64,000 bases of DNA from Kingdonia uniflora. Its lineage: Eukaryota > Streptophyta > Magnoliopsida > Ranunculales > Circaeasteraceae. The stretch is taken from NCBI GenBank assembly GCA_014058105.1, contig JACGCM010000940.1:868001-932000 (forward strand), in the 5' to 3' direction. Shown piece by piece: positions 33,332 to 45,305 of the stretch. The translations under genes were made by a program, and so were the position numbers. The first letter of the stretch is position 1; the number at the start of each line of letters is the position of its first letter. The notes beneath the pieces were generated by a model. The model saw nothing but the letters and a program-made list of their open reading frames with translations. It had not been told where the DNA came from and ran no database searches.

Positions 33332-35457
33332 ATGACCTCCCCTGTCTTTCTCATTGTCTCCCCCTCTCCGACAAAATACTCTTCCGAATATGAATCTTCC
33401 AAAGATAGTCTTCTTAATTTAGTATCCCCTAACAACCCAAACTTGGTTACACCCCGTAGCTCTAATATCTTTCCCTATTTACCGAGGCTCTCAAGCAAGA
33501 AAAAGTTGGTTTTTGAGGATCTTCATTCACCCATCTCCAAGCTTTGTAACTTCGAAGATATAAAGGATGAACAGTTTCTCGGTAGCTGATGAGAAAAAAA
33601 CTCAGTCTTTAAATATCACGCTCAAAACTATGGGTATGGTAATATAATAAGGGTAAGCGGGGGTCGAATCCACGGGGAGTAAACGTATTAAAAATATAAT
33701 TTCCTAATTAACTAATAAACGAATCTAAACTAATTTTGATAAAAAGGTTTTGATCTAAAACATTAATCTAAATTACTAACTTTCGGTACGATTATATGGA
33801 AAAGAACATAGGCTTTGGATCACCTCCGACTTAGTTTACTAAGGGATATGAAAATGGTAGCTTCTATCCGCACGTAATAGCCATGGCTAGGTCTATTCGG
33901 GTCTAAGATCTAAAGTTTGTGGCTAAAACCCTAAATATGAACTTCGTTGTTCATGGACAATCGGATCTAGGGTTTATAAACTCCTTTCCATGGCTAGGTG
34001 GAGAGTATTAACTCTAGTAATCTAGAATTCCTTTTGAGCGTGAAAACAATCGAATATGGCTAATTCGGCATCTTCCTCATATCTGTAGTAACTTAGAGTT
34101 GTCATGGCTATATCAACTCTTCGTAACTACAAATAAGAAAATTGAAGATTAATTCTAGATCTAAGCTACTATAAACATTAATTTAGCTCACTTTACCGGA
34201 GGTTCAATCCTTAGCCTAAGCTAAGGAGACTAGCTCTCCATTAATGGTGTTGATCACAGCTTAAATTAAACGCATAAAATAAAAGAGAGAGAGAAAGAGA
34301 TAGAGATACTGAAAAATGCAAGCTTTATTCCTTCCTGAGATTGAGATGTGTAAAATACATAGAATTGCTCTCCTATTTATAGAGGACAGGAGAAAGTTGT
34401 TTATAATTCTGAAACTCTATCAGATAAATCATATCTCATGTTAATCCTTGTAGAGTCCTTCATCATCTTTATTCCATGGAGAAAATCTACAAGTATATTG
34501 AATGTAGGCATCTTCCCTGTGCCTGAGAGACTGTTGGAGATGCTTCAGCTTTTTGTACCTTCTATTAGATGTCTTTTTCTACTTATTTGCTTCAACAGTG
34601 ATAAGTGCCTGAAAATAAGAAAATGTTACTAACATTAGAAAATAATAAATTGGGATTAACAAAACGATACTTTTAGGCGTATCTCTACGTCTATCAGTAG
34701 CACGCACAAGAGACGTTTCGTTGATATTGAAAATGTTTCTAATATTGAGGAATCGTTGGCATCTCCTTGTGATTTTAGGGGTACCGGGAGCCCCGCTAAG
34801 AGAGATGTTGACAACGGTTCGGCTTCTGGGAGTAGGGTGTCAGGTACCCAATTTACATTATTATGTTGATTACCCAGTTTCATTTGCGGGTTTGCTTATG
34901 CATGATTTTTTTTTCTTCCCAAAATTTATTAAATTTTCCAAGTGTAAATTTCGAGATAAAATGCTTACTGTACATCTCCAAAAGTATAACAATAACTTAT
35001 CCTCTCATCTTAAAAAGAATTTTATTAGGCAAGGTCCTCGTAACTCTAGATATCATACTTTTATTTCTAATACTATTTTGTTTCCTTGTAAATCTTATTA
35101 TATAAAATCTATTAGTAATATTTTCAATAAATATTTTTTCATTTATCTAGCAAGGTATATCTCTAGCTGATATTTTGCTAATAATTGTGTTACTAAGCGG
35201 CTTTCTCGCCGTTTTGCTTCTTCTAACCCACTATCATCCCGAATGCCTTTAATAGTCTCAAAAGATTGTTATCCGAGTTTTTTTTATCTTTAGCCTTAAT
35301 AAGAGTTTGCCTTTCACTACCTCTCTTATCAAGGCTCACATTTGTCCGTCCTTCGAGGATTGCTAAGCTCTGTAAGATGGCTTTGAACCAAAGAATGCTC
35401 AAGCTTTCTCAAACCCCTCAGATAATACCTAGCCCTTTGTTTGGGGCCTACTGAGCT
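33332..35457 (+). pseudogene. LINE ORF1 relic, interrupted
   Basis: The frame starts at 33332 (MTSPVFLIVSPSPT) with a Ser/Pro-rich N-terminus and runs open to 33586. There a 1.1 kb TG..CA element intervenes, and the same frame resumes at 34702 (THKRRFVDIENVSN...) to about 34860. Beyond that the sequence is AT-rich and full of stops. A last piece at 35266-35454 may be its C-terminal end. I see no RNA-binding zinc knuckle in the readable parts. Confidence 0.6.
33587..34696. mobile_element. 1.1 kb TG..CA element (solo LTR or similar) inside LINE ORF1
   Basis: It begins TGATGAGAAAAAAACTC and ends TACGTCTATCA, and is flanked by GTAGC on both sides (33582-33586, 34697-34701), an exact 5-bp target duplication typical of LTR elements. 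Removing it with one GTAGC leaves the ORF1 frame uninterrupted. It encodes nothing recognisable. Internal marks include GGGGGTCGAATCCACGGGGAG near 33660 and a GA-rich microsatellite at 34282-34310. At 1110 bp it is most simply a solo LTR of another family. Confidence 0.8.
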
Positions 35458-35687
35458 AGGCCTAGCAAATCACGACTATGGACATGACTACTATGAAAGA
35501 AAAGACATTTGATGCTAGCCAATACCCTTATAGACATGACCACTATGAAATCTCAACAACGGACCGACGCCTATAATCCACTGTACCGGGACTCGTAAAG
35601 AGATGGGACTGGCGACTTGTCTTTGGTCATTATCCTCTATTATCTTTGGAAGTGGGCCCGACGCCGATCATCGGTTATAGATGTTAG

Positions 35688-38600
35688 TCTTCTCCTGAAA
35701 TTGTAAGGGGTACAGGACAAACTCCACCCTCTAGGAGATCATGGCTTATCAAAATAAATTTAACCCGGATATTGTGTTTCTCTCTGAAACCAAATGTTAT
35801 AACCTTAACTTCTTTCGTAAGTTTTCTTCGTTGGATTTTACTTCATCTCACGTTGTTAACACTTCCAGTTCATATGGAGGAAGGATCTAGTTCGCCTGGA
35901 AGGCCAATGTTGATCTATTTATCATCTCCTACGCCCTATGAGGCATCGATGTCCTTATTTCTTCTTGTCTTCCCTCTGACCCCCCAGATTCTACTCCCAT
36001 TTCTTGGCTTTGCTCCTTTATGTGCAGTCCTCCTGATCCCCAATATAGACAGAAATTCTGGGATTCAATGACAGATGTAGCTTCTTATATAAACTGTCAT
36101 TAGCTTATTATTAGTGACCTGAATAGTATTATATGCAAAAAAGAGAAGTTTGGTAAAATTGCGTTCGACTCATTTATCCAAAATCATCTTGAAAATTTTA
36201 TTTTTGATCTCGGTTTAATCGACCTGGGTTTTTCGGGGATTACGTACACCTAGTCCAACAAAAGAAAAGGGCATGAGTTAGTTAAAAAGAGACTCAATAG
36301 AGCGCTTGCTTTGAATTCCTGGTGATTAAGTTTTCCTAAAGCTCAGCTCACCAACCTCCCCATTATTGGGTCTGGCCACTAACCCCTCTCTTAAGAGTTG
36401 CTCTAAACAATTCCATTTCCAGTCCCTATGGGCAAATCATGAAGGTTGTTAGGCTATTGTTAAAAAGGCGTGGAGTCTTCACCAGAACGGTTCGAGACCC
36501 CTAAGATTTTATCGTAAACTCTGCAATACCATAAAAGATCTTACTTCCTGGAGCAAGACTATTTTTGGCCATATCCCTAACAAAATCAAATCCCTTAAAG
36601 ATAATATCTACTTTATCCAAAAGGACACTCCTTCATAAGCTAATTCCCTTGTTGAAGCTTATCTTATCTTTCAGCTGGAAAATACCCTAAAGCAAGAAGA
36701 AATCCTTTGGAGGGAAAAATCAAAAGGACGGTGACAGAAATACAAAATATTTCACCTTTCTACAGTTTGTCGCATGAAAAATAATTTTATCTCTATGTTG
36801 AGAAAAGAATATCGGTCTTGGGCTACTAATAGAGCTGACATCGGAAATGTTATTACTGATTTTTACCAGAATATCTTTACTTCCTTTAAACCTACGATCA
36901 AAGTCAAGGACCTCGATATCTTTGAGTCTTTTATCCCTGATGATATCAACGATGACATTACGCAAATACCCTCTTTGGAGGACGTCAAAGAAGCCCTTTA
37001 TTCCATGAACCCCAATAAGTCCCCTAACCCTGATGGCTTCTTCCCCCCCCCCCCTCTTCTTCTTTCAGAGATTTTGGGACACTGTGAGAACTGACCTTTA
37101 TCAAGCGATTCTCGCACTGTTCCAAATTAGCCACCTTTTGCCAGAATTCAACCATACCAACGTCACCCTTATCCCTAAGAAGACTAATTCGGATAAACCT
37201 GATGACTTTCGTCCTATTAGCCTCTATAATATAAAATTCAAAATCATCTCTAAGATTTAGCCAATCGTCTTAAACCCTTTTTAGACAACATTATCTCTCC
37301 AACTCAAAACGCCTTCGTTCCTGGCCAGAAATTTTTGGATAATATTGTTATGGCTCAGGAAATTCTAAGAACCCTGAAAACTAAGAACGGTGCCTCGGGT
37401 TGTATGGCCATTAAACTAGACCTTAGCAAAGCTTTTGATAAAGTCGAATGAAGCTTCCTTAACGATACTATGGAAGCTATGGGCTTCTGTAGCAAATGGA
37501 GGAATTAGATCATCCAACGTGTCTCTACTTCCACTCTTTCTTTTAACCTTAACGGCTCTCCCTTCGGCCTCCTTAAGTCTGAAAGGGGGATTTGCCAGGG
37601 AGATTCCTTATCCCCTTTCTTGTTTATCTTTTGTTCCGATACTTTTCCAAGATCTTTCTCATAGAAGAAGTTAATGAGAAGCTCCATGGTATTAAAACCT
37701 CCAGAGGCGGTGCCCCCATTTCACATCTTCATTTTGCTGATGATGTTTTTACTTTTTACAGGGCTTCCCACGATAAAGCTAATACGGTCAAAGAAGCTCT
37801 GAATACCTTTAGACAAGTCTCCGGTCAAGAAGTTAATTTTGATAATTCTTGTGTCTTTATTTAGTAAAAATTGTCACCACCAGCAACTGAGAATGATCTG
37901 TACTCGTATCCTCAAAATAAAAATTAACACCCCAGGAGAAAAATATTTGGGAGTCCCCTTGATTTTTGGGATGGCAAAATGCCTAAATTTTTAAAGTATT
38001 ATCTCCAGAGTCTCTAACTGCATTGAGGGGTGGAAAGCCAAGTTCCTTTCTCATGCGGGTAGACTCACCCTTATTAAAGATGTTATTAACTCAACAATCT
38101 CATCTTACCTCATGTCGGTTTTCCCCTTCCCAGTGAAGGTTTGAAAAGAGTTGGATTCCATTAATGTAAGATTTTTGTGGGGTACAAATGAAGAATGCAT
38201 AAATAAAGCTCATCTCATCAACTGGAAGCGGAAGCACATTTACAGACCCCTCAATCCCGGAGGTCTATGTACTAGGAATGCCGCTTTCCACAACCACTCC
38301 ATACTTGCCAAAATATTCTAGCGTACCATCAAAGAACCAGAGAAGTTATGGGCCCGCAACTTGATTAAGAAATATTCTCCAAAGGAATCTGTTATGATTG
38401 TGGCCATTAAAGCCTCCGACTCTCGGATATGGAAGGCATTATTCGCGCTAGAAATAGAATTTGGACCAACCTCTGGTGACACGTCGGGAATGGTGAAGAC
38501 ATTGATTTTTGGCAAGAACCTTGGATCCTGAATATTCCTCTTGGCAGGCCAGTAGGGCTAATCCCTGATAACATGGTAATATCTACACTCAGATGGATCA

Positions 38601-39730
38601 AAGAAAAAAATGGCTTGCTAACTGTTAAATCAGTTTATAACTCTTTGACCGAAGAGTTTGGAACTAAACCTAACTAACTCCATTTGGGACTCTGTCTTGA
38701 CAAAACTTGGCTCTCTATATGGAAGCTCAAAGTGCCCTTTAGAATCCAATACTTCCTGTGGAGAGCTCTTAATGAAGGTTTGCCCACCAGGATAAATTTG
38801 TCTCATGGAGAAGATATGAGCAATGTTATTTATCCTAGATGTGGAGAGGAAGAAGAATCCACTACTCATGTGTTATTCTTTTGTAAGAATCTTAAAAACA
38901 TCTGATATGCTTCTGACATTTCTCCTAATAATAGTACTTGGACCTACTCTGACTCTCTTCACAAGGTGTTGTGTTTTCTTGCTAATAAAAGTTATTTAGG
39001 CTTAGAGGGGGAAACTAGTGACAATTATGTATGTTATCTGAAGTGACCGTAATAATATAATTTTTGAAAATAATCGTTTAACTCCTCTCGAGTTGATTAG
39101 ATTTGCCAATAATTATATTAGAACGACCCCCAGTAACCTCACCCCACTTTTATCGACCATTTCCTCGACTTTCTTACTTCCTACTCTCACCCTGGCAGGA
39201 GAAGGGTGGTTTGCAGTTTTCGTTGATGCTTCATGGTATACTCTAGTAATTCTAATTATGGTTCAGGTTATGTTATTAAAAATGATGTTAATTCGATTTT
39301 TTCTGCAGGTCATGACTTCTCCAGGGCCGCTGACCCTGAAGAAGCAGAGGCTATAGCAGCCATTAGAGGAGCAGAAGTAGTATCAGTAAGGGATGTTGGG
39401 GTGGAAAGAGTTCGTACCGTGACCGATTGCAAGAGACTCGTGAAGGCGTTCGAGAACAGCTTCACCGATCTATCTTGGGGAGCTCTCACTTTAGCTCCAA
39501 ATTTTTGGAGTTTGGTGCTCATTTCTCAAATTTTCATTTTGAGTTTTATAGTAGATCTCTTATTTTTGAATCCCACGCTCTTGCTGCGTGGGGCACCCAT
39601 TACCCTAAATTTGGTTGTAATATTTCGCTCGAGGCTGAAAACCTCATTAGCATTATTTTACACTTTTTGCCTCACGGGCCTAATCTATTTACTTCGCTTA
39701 GCAAAGAAAAAAAAACTATGTGAATATTAG
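35688..39730 (+). pseudogene. LINE ORF2: endonuclease, reverse transcriptase, RNase H
   Basis: The endonuclease begins at about 35688 (MLVFS.NCKG) with PDIVFLSETKCYN near 35770, and the domain reads to about 36385. RT shows SMNPNKSPNPDGF near 37003, HTNVTLIPKKTNSDKPDDFRP (37150-37215), KLDLSKAFDKVE, RGICQGDSLSPF and the catalytic HFADDVFTFYRA (37730-37765), an F-A-D-D variant of Y-A-D-D. NTPGEKYLGVPL follows near 37930. A zf-RVT segment is at 38690-38905 (WKLKVPFRIQYFLWRALNEG). An RVT_3-type RNase H follows (39230-39480, AADPEEAEAIAAIRGAE). Multiple stops and frame changes, including a poly-C tract at 37043-37052, show it is inactive. Confidence 0.88.
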
Positions 39731-39749
39731 AGAGTTTCATAAAAGGGGG

Positions 39750-39935
39750 AGGATTTCCCTACACTCTATTTATGCTACACACCTCCTACACTCTCTTCTC
39801 TTCACTTAAACCGCCACCTCACCTGCCCACTCACCTCTCCCTCCCTCCCGCTCAACTCTCCCTCTCTCCCACATGGCCAAAAAAAATATAAAAAAAAAAC
39901 TCTCTCTCTCTCCACTCTCTCACTTGCTCTGTACG
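39750..39935 (+). repeat. Left terminal inverted repeat of the Mutator-like element
   Basis: Pyrimidine-rich sequence from CCCTACACTC through ACCTGCCCACTCACCTCTCC and poly-A/CT runs to CTCTCACTTGC. It pairs with 49785-49962 in reverse orientation. The match is strong but has several small gaps, mostly in the poly-A and CT tracts. Confidence 0.8.
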
Positions 39936-40253
39936 GCAAGAGTCAAATTTAAATTTCAACGGGTTTTCTATCTCGCCGTTTGTTGCAGGCACTCCATCTC
40001 CTATTGAATCACTTTCTCGTTGAGGTACACAGCTTTCTTAGTCTCTCTCATTGTTTTTACCATGTCGAAACTGTATTTCGTGAGGTGAATCGTTCAATTG
40101 AATTTGCGGGAAACTAGGTTCTTGATTTTGCTTGAATACAGGTTAGTACAATTATGAGGCGAATCTAACTGCTACAAAAATCAAAGAGGTTAGTGGTGTA
40201 TCCTCCCCCAAATTTTTAGTGCTGCATTTGTCTATTTATTGGACATTTATCTG

Positions 40254-40395
40254 GATTCGACAATTATTTGTCGAATCCAGATTTCGTCGAGATTAAAATT
40301 GTCGAATTTATATATGAATTCGACAATTAATTGTCGAATTGATATATGAATTCGACACTTAATTGTCGAGGAAATCTTAATTCGATAATTAATTG
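40254..40395. repeat. TTCGACAAT palindrome array 1 (upstream of the transposase)
   Basis: Repeated units of AATTCGACAATTAATTGTCGAATT, each a near-perfect palindrome, separated by AT-rich spacers such as GATATATG. It lies in the transposase 5' leader, about 120 bp before its ATG. Confidence 0.9.
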
Positions 40396-40516
40396 GGGCG
40401 ATAAATGTATTAACTTTTCATTCAATTTGTGGGTACTTGTCTGTGAGTTTTTATTCCATTTGTTCGTCTTTGATTAATTGTATCCAGTAATTCCTCCTAT
40501 ATGACAGGATAATAAG

Positions 40517-43139
40517 ATGGAGGATTCATGTGAACCAGATTGGTCAAGAGTAATTGGAGATGAATCACCACCAAGGGCTGATTCCTTGTTTGTGGAGATG
40601 CCATACGAAGGGAAAGTATTTGATACAGTGGATGAGGCAATTTTGTTCTATGAGAAATATGGATGGACGAAAGGGCTCTCGACAAAGAAGCGCAACTCCA
40701 AGAAACGACCAAGATCGGAGGAGATAGCACGAGCAACATTTTGTTGTTTGAGCAACGGTTTGTCGAAGAAAAACCAAACTTCAAGTACAAGTGAACAAGA
40801 TGGGAAGAAGCATTCTTCTTACCAATGTGGGTGTAAAGCGACTTTGAACATTAATTGGAGAGAAAATCTTGGGAAATATGTTGTTACGAGTTTCTCAGAT
40901 GTTCATAACCACAATCTTGTCTACCCACGAAACCACCATCGTATGAAGATTAATCATTTTTTCCCTGAAGCTGCAAAAAACCTAACAAAGACTTTTGAGC
41001 TTCACAATATCTCAATCAGCAAGGTGCCAACTTTATTCCCAGACAAGACCTTCAACAAACTTGATTGTTACAACCACAGAGCCAAAGTTAACAAAGAACG
41101 TATATCGAGTGGCGATGTGCAGGCTGCATTGGATTGGTTCAAGAAAAAACAAGTCGATGATCCTATGTTCTACTTTGACATTCAGCTCGATGATGATGAC
41201 AAAGCACTTAATTTTTTTTGGATAGATGGGCGATCCATAATGGCATATGAGGCTTTTGGGGATGTGGTAACTTTTGACACCACGTATAGGACGAATGTTT
41301 ATAAGATGCCATTTTCTCCATTTGCGGGAATAAATAACCACTACCAAACAATCTAACTTGGATGTGCTTTGTTGAGGAATGAGCAAGAGAGAACCTTTAC
41401 TTGGTTATTGCATACGTGGCTAAAGGCGATGAGCAATAAACACCTGACGGCTATTATCACTACCAAGATGCTAGAATGGGTGTTGTCATCCCCAAGGTTA
41501 GTCTCAGTCCTATGTTTTTTGATGACAATTGTAGCTTACATAATTGTCGAAAGGAACAAACTCGAGAATAAATTGTCGAATTTTATATTTAGTCGATAAT
41601 TTGTTGTCGAAGTTTCAAAATTCAACAATATTTTATCGAATCTGATGACCAAACTCGACAATTTATTGTCGAAGTTTCTAAATTTGACAATATTTTATCG
41701 AATCTTATGACCAAACTCGTCAATTTATTATCGAAGTCTCTGAATTCGACAATAATTTGTTGAATCTTATGACCAAACTCGACAATCCATATGTGTTATC
41801 TAATATCTGTATTTTATCGAAGGTCATCCCAAACACCAGACATCGGCTCTGCCTATGGCACATCATACACAAGTTCTCTGAAAAGATTAGTCATGTTTAT
41901 CGAGATCCATCTACATTCAAGAGTGATATAGATTCAATTATCCACAACATATGCGATCCTGTAGACTTCGATAGAAGGTGGGTCGAGCTTATGAAGAAAC
42001 ATAATCTTGATGACAATAATTGGATGCAAGGCTTATTTAATATCAGAGAAAGATGGATACCTTTGTGGAATAGAGGTACTTTCTATGCTAGCATGAGTAC
42101 TACTAGCAGATGTGAGTCAACAAACAATTTCTTCAATTGTTGGTTGCTTCCTTCAACTGGTATGTACAGTTTCGTGACAAAATATGCAACAGCTCTATTG
42201 GAGACATTTGAAAGAGAGAAGGAAGAGGACTTCCAATCCGAACATAGATATCGGCAAGTCGGATCTCATCAGGCTCTACTAAAACATACAGCAAAGATTT
42301 ATACAAGGAAGATTTTCTATAAAGTTGAAGACCAATTAAATCAAATTGTGCGGTTCATAGCAATAGAAAAGAGCGTAGATGGAAACGTTCGAGAAATACT
42401 TGTGAAGTCACATAGCAGACTGCCTGAAAGTTTTGAGTTGAAGATAGACTTGGTTGGCCTGACAAGCCATTGTGAATGCAAGTTGTTCGAATATGTTGGT
42501 CTACCATGTTGTCATCTCTTCAAGGTTTTCTCTAAATATGATGTTCTCCAAATCCCATATGCATTCATTCTACCAAGGTGGAAGATTATTGCAAATAAAT
42601 ATTCTCGATCGTACGACGAGAGTTTCTTAGATGGAGATAACTTGAGAAAACCGTTACGCCATAGCCACCTTTCACTTCGTGCAGCAAACTTATTTGAGAG
42701 GGCATCAAATAATAAAGCAAACTTCGAATATGTCATTTCAAGGCTGGACGATCTTGAGACACATCTAGATGTGTACGATGCATCTCTGACTCAAGTCTCA
42801 GGCGCGGATCCTTTAATATCGACTCCATTAACTGAGACAGTAATGTCTTCAACTCCTATGATGTCTTCAACTCCTATTTTGGATCCTCTTGTGGCACATA
42901 CCAAAGGCCGCGCAAAAGATAATCACAAGAAATGTGGCAGATGGAAGGGCAGAATGGAGATAGTTGTGGCAAAGAAGAAAAGGGCATGCAAAGCTTGTGG
43001 AGTCGTTGGCAGCCACGACAAACACACTTGCCCACGATTGAAATTATTGTTTCAAAAAGCGGAAGCTGGTGAGTATCGTAAAAATATAAAGAAGTACTTC
43101 CCAACAACTTCTACGATAACATATGTTGAATATTACTAA
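40517..43139 (+). pseudogene. FAR1/MuDR-type transposase, one intron, inactivated
   Basis: Exon 1 (40517 to 41496) opens with an acidic N-terminus and a FAR1-type zinc-binding domain (EAILFYEKYGWTKG, YQCGCKATLNINW, SFSDVHNHNLVYP). It leads into the MULE core with the first catalytic Asp in VTFDTTYRTN. An intron (GTTAGT..TATCGAAG, 41497-41822) carries array 2. Exon 2 has NTRHRLCLWHIIHKFSEKI, the third catalytic residue in SRCESTNNF, and a SWIM zinc finger (HCECK ... LPCCHLF, about 42470-42513). A C-terminal knuckle (CKACGVVGSHDKHTC) ends near 43030. Two lesions kill it: TAA at 41354-41356 after NNHYQTI, and a one-base loss near 41472, at the expected second Asp of the D-Q-D motif. Otherwise the gene is remarkably well kept. 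Confidence 0.88.
41541..41787. repeat. TTCGACAAT palindrome array 2 (inside the transposase intron)
   Basis: About ten half-sites of TTCGACAAT or ATTGTCGAA, regularly spaced with the linker CTTATGACCAAACTCG repeated. The exon reading frame stops just before it and resumes after a consensus acceptor (ATCGAAG at 41822), so the array is confined to the intron. Confidence 0.88.
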
Positions 43140-43457
43140 TTTATTTCCCCTGTTTCATAACTAGGTGCTTCAAATCAGGATGGGGTTGAGCCACAGTCAG
43201 ACGACCATGGTGTTGGAAGTTGCTGAATATGATATGATTGCAGATTACAAACATCATTAGGACTTTTATTACTGCTAGAATGTTATTGTTTATGCTATTG
43301 TTATCGAATTGTGAGATTATTGTGGTTATTGTAACTATTGATGTTGAATTGTCCAAATTTGAGTTGTGTATTTATTGTCCAAATTTTGTTTCGTATTTAT
43401 TCTCGTATAAGTTTATGGTGCGACAATTTTTATGAAAGTATCTGTCCAGTTTACGGT

Positions 43458-43592
43458 AATTCGATAATTAATTGTCGAACAGCTTTTTTAAGTCGACAAT
43501 AAATTATCAAAAATAATGAGTTCAACAATTTATTGTCGAAAAACTATGAAGTCGACAATTTATTGTCGAATTTATTATCAATTCGACAATTT
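43458..43592. repeat. TTCGACAAT palindrome array 3 (between convergent genes)
   Basis: AATTCGATAATTAATTGTCGAAC and further copies with spacers such as AAAACTATGAAG. It lies between the 3' ends of the plus-strand transposase and the minus-strand OTU-like gene. Confidence 0.9.
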
Positions 43593-43639
43593 CTATGTAT
43601 CAGGTACTTCTCTTCACAAGCTATAAAAATTACATACAT

Positions 43640-45080
43640 GTACAAATAGATATACAACATTCAACAAATGATCAAATCATTTAAGCTGTAATCAAGTGAG
43701 TTAACATTGTTGTCTTTCATCAATTTTATCCAAGCTTCGTTTGGCGCGTCAAAATAGTTCTTCACACATTACTTCACAAAAGCATCTGGAATATCCAATT
43801 TTGCATGCGCCCACCACGGTGTAGAAAGCGGAGGAATAAGTGATTGGTACTTGGTCTTTAATTTCACAAAGTTTTCATCGAATGTCATTCCAACCCACTA
43901 ATACTTTGTACTATCAATAAGAATGTTTTCAAACCTCTTATCTTTGGTAATCTTGTTGTTTGCTTTCGGCCAAAACAAAGGTAGGAACGTTAAAGCCTCC
44001 TTGTTGCTGATGAAGATGACCACTTTCTCGTAATATGTTGCCAACAAATGGCCCATATACAAATATTCCACAAACACAGCATCGAACTTAAAGGCCCGTA
44101 GCAAAGTTTTGTACCTTCTCTCTCCCAAATCATTGTAAGCTACGTCCAACCTCTGACTGAAAATGCTTTTTGGTAATCTTGTTGTTTGCTTTTGGCCAAA
44201 ACAAAGGTAGGAACGTTAAGGCCTCCTTGTTGCTGATGAAGATGACCACCTTCTCGTAATATGCTGCCAACAAACGGCCCATATACAAATATTCCACAAA
44301 CACAGCATCGAACTTAAAGGCCCGTAGCAAAGTTTTGTACCTTCTCTCTCCTAAATCATTGTAAGCTACGTCCAACCTCTGACTGGAAATGTTCTTCCAA
44401 TAAGAAGTTTTCTTCGTCATCAAGGTACACAAAGAAACCTTCATATTCGAGAACTTTATTTGGCTCTGATACGCATATGACGCAGCAACTCTAAACGCTG
44501 TGTTACCATCTCTTTCAACATCGCGTATATCCAGTTGGAACCAATTAAATGGTTAAAATAAACTCTGTCTTAGATTAGTTTTAAGATCAATCTTCTTCAA
44601 CCTTGAATCGATCATTTCTTGATACTCCCCCCTTCTCGATAAGATTATGTCATCTTCGTATTCCCCCTTTGGACCCTCTTGAGCAATTATTAAGAGTTTC
44701 GTAAACTATCTACCTAGTTCCTCGTATGTCGGGTCTTCATGATCTTCAAATCCCCTCCTTCAATAGCGCCTTTCAGTGTCAGGCGCCACACTCCCTACAT
44801 CGCAAACACAACCATAATAGCGTAGTTAGAATTTAAAACAAAAGTAATTTAAAACAAAAATATAAACGTAGGATGACAAATTGCACACATCCATTCATTA
44901 TTGTCAGTTTTGAGGTTGAATCTCATGTCTTCGGATATTATCAGTTTGGTTTGCTGGGCCCATTTAGATCCACATGATTAGTATTTGGTAAAAAATAAAT
45001 TAGAAGTCGCAGTACAACTTACCAACTTTTTGGTTTCGCGTATGTATTTGACGTGCCACCTGTCATGAATAACCTTCTCC
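43640..45080 (-). pseudogene. OTU-like cysteine-protease-type gene relic
   Basis: On the minus strand an exon at about 45080-45028 (EKVIHDRWHVKYIRETKKL) is followed by a long reading stretch from 44795. That stretch includes EYEDDIILSRRGEYQEMID and a start of an OTU-like fold, DIRDVERDGNTAFRVAASYA (44516-44457). In OTU proteases this motif is D-G-N/H-C-G-F-R, so the catalytic Cys is Thr here. Further text (LLRAFKFDAVFVEYLYMG, LTFLPLFWPKANNKI, STPWWAHAKLDIPDAFVK) follows to about 43740. A 226-bp tandem duplication and several stops (for example near 44550 and 44745) break it. It may be the C-terminal half of the gene that begins with the plant mobile domain at 49181. Confidence 0.6.
43940..44391 (-). 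repeat. Recent 226-bp tandem duplication in the OTU-like gene
   Basis: Blocks 43940-44165 and 44166-44391 differ at only about half a dozen positions (for example CGGCCAAAAC against TGGCCAAAAC). GGTAATCTTGTTGTTTGC starts at 43946 and 44172. The unit is not a multiple of three, so it shifts the frame. Confidence 0.9.
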
Positions 45081-45158
45081 TAAAAATCATAGGCTTATAC
45101 ATAAACACACAAAATTAGCATACCTGGTTCATTGAATGAAATTATCAAATTCAGTCTA

Positions 45159-45305
45159 TTTCGACAATTTTTTGTCGAAAATTAATGCATTCGACAATTT
45201 ATTGTCGAAAACAATTAATTCGACAATTTATTGTCGAATTGTCTAACAATTCGACAAATTATTGTCGAATCAGAATTGTCGTATCTATATCAATTCGACA
45301 ATAAT
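45159..45305. repeat. TTCGACAAT palindrome array 4
   Basis: Units such as AATTCGACAATTTATTGTCGAATT, with spacers GTCTAAC and AAAACAATT. It lies in the gap (possible intron) between the OTU-like exons and the last coiled-coil exon of the mobile-domain gene. Confidence 0.9.

Larger units (their letters stand above)
33140..39735 (+). mobile_element. L1-type LINE with ORF1, ORF2 and RNase H; degenerate
   Basis: A long plus-strand non-LTR element. A 5' leader and ORF1 start (ATG 33332) are followed by endonuclease, reverse transcriptase, zf-RVT and an RNase H domain near the 3' end. There is no LTR. ORF1 is interrupted by a separate insertion at 33587-34696. The 3' end is not defined: no poly(A) tail is seen before the Mutator-like element at 39745, which may have inserted in the LINE 3' UTR. 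All ORFs contain stops and frameshifts. Confidence 0.85.
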
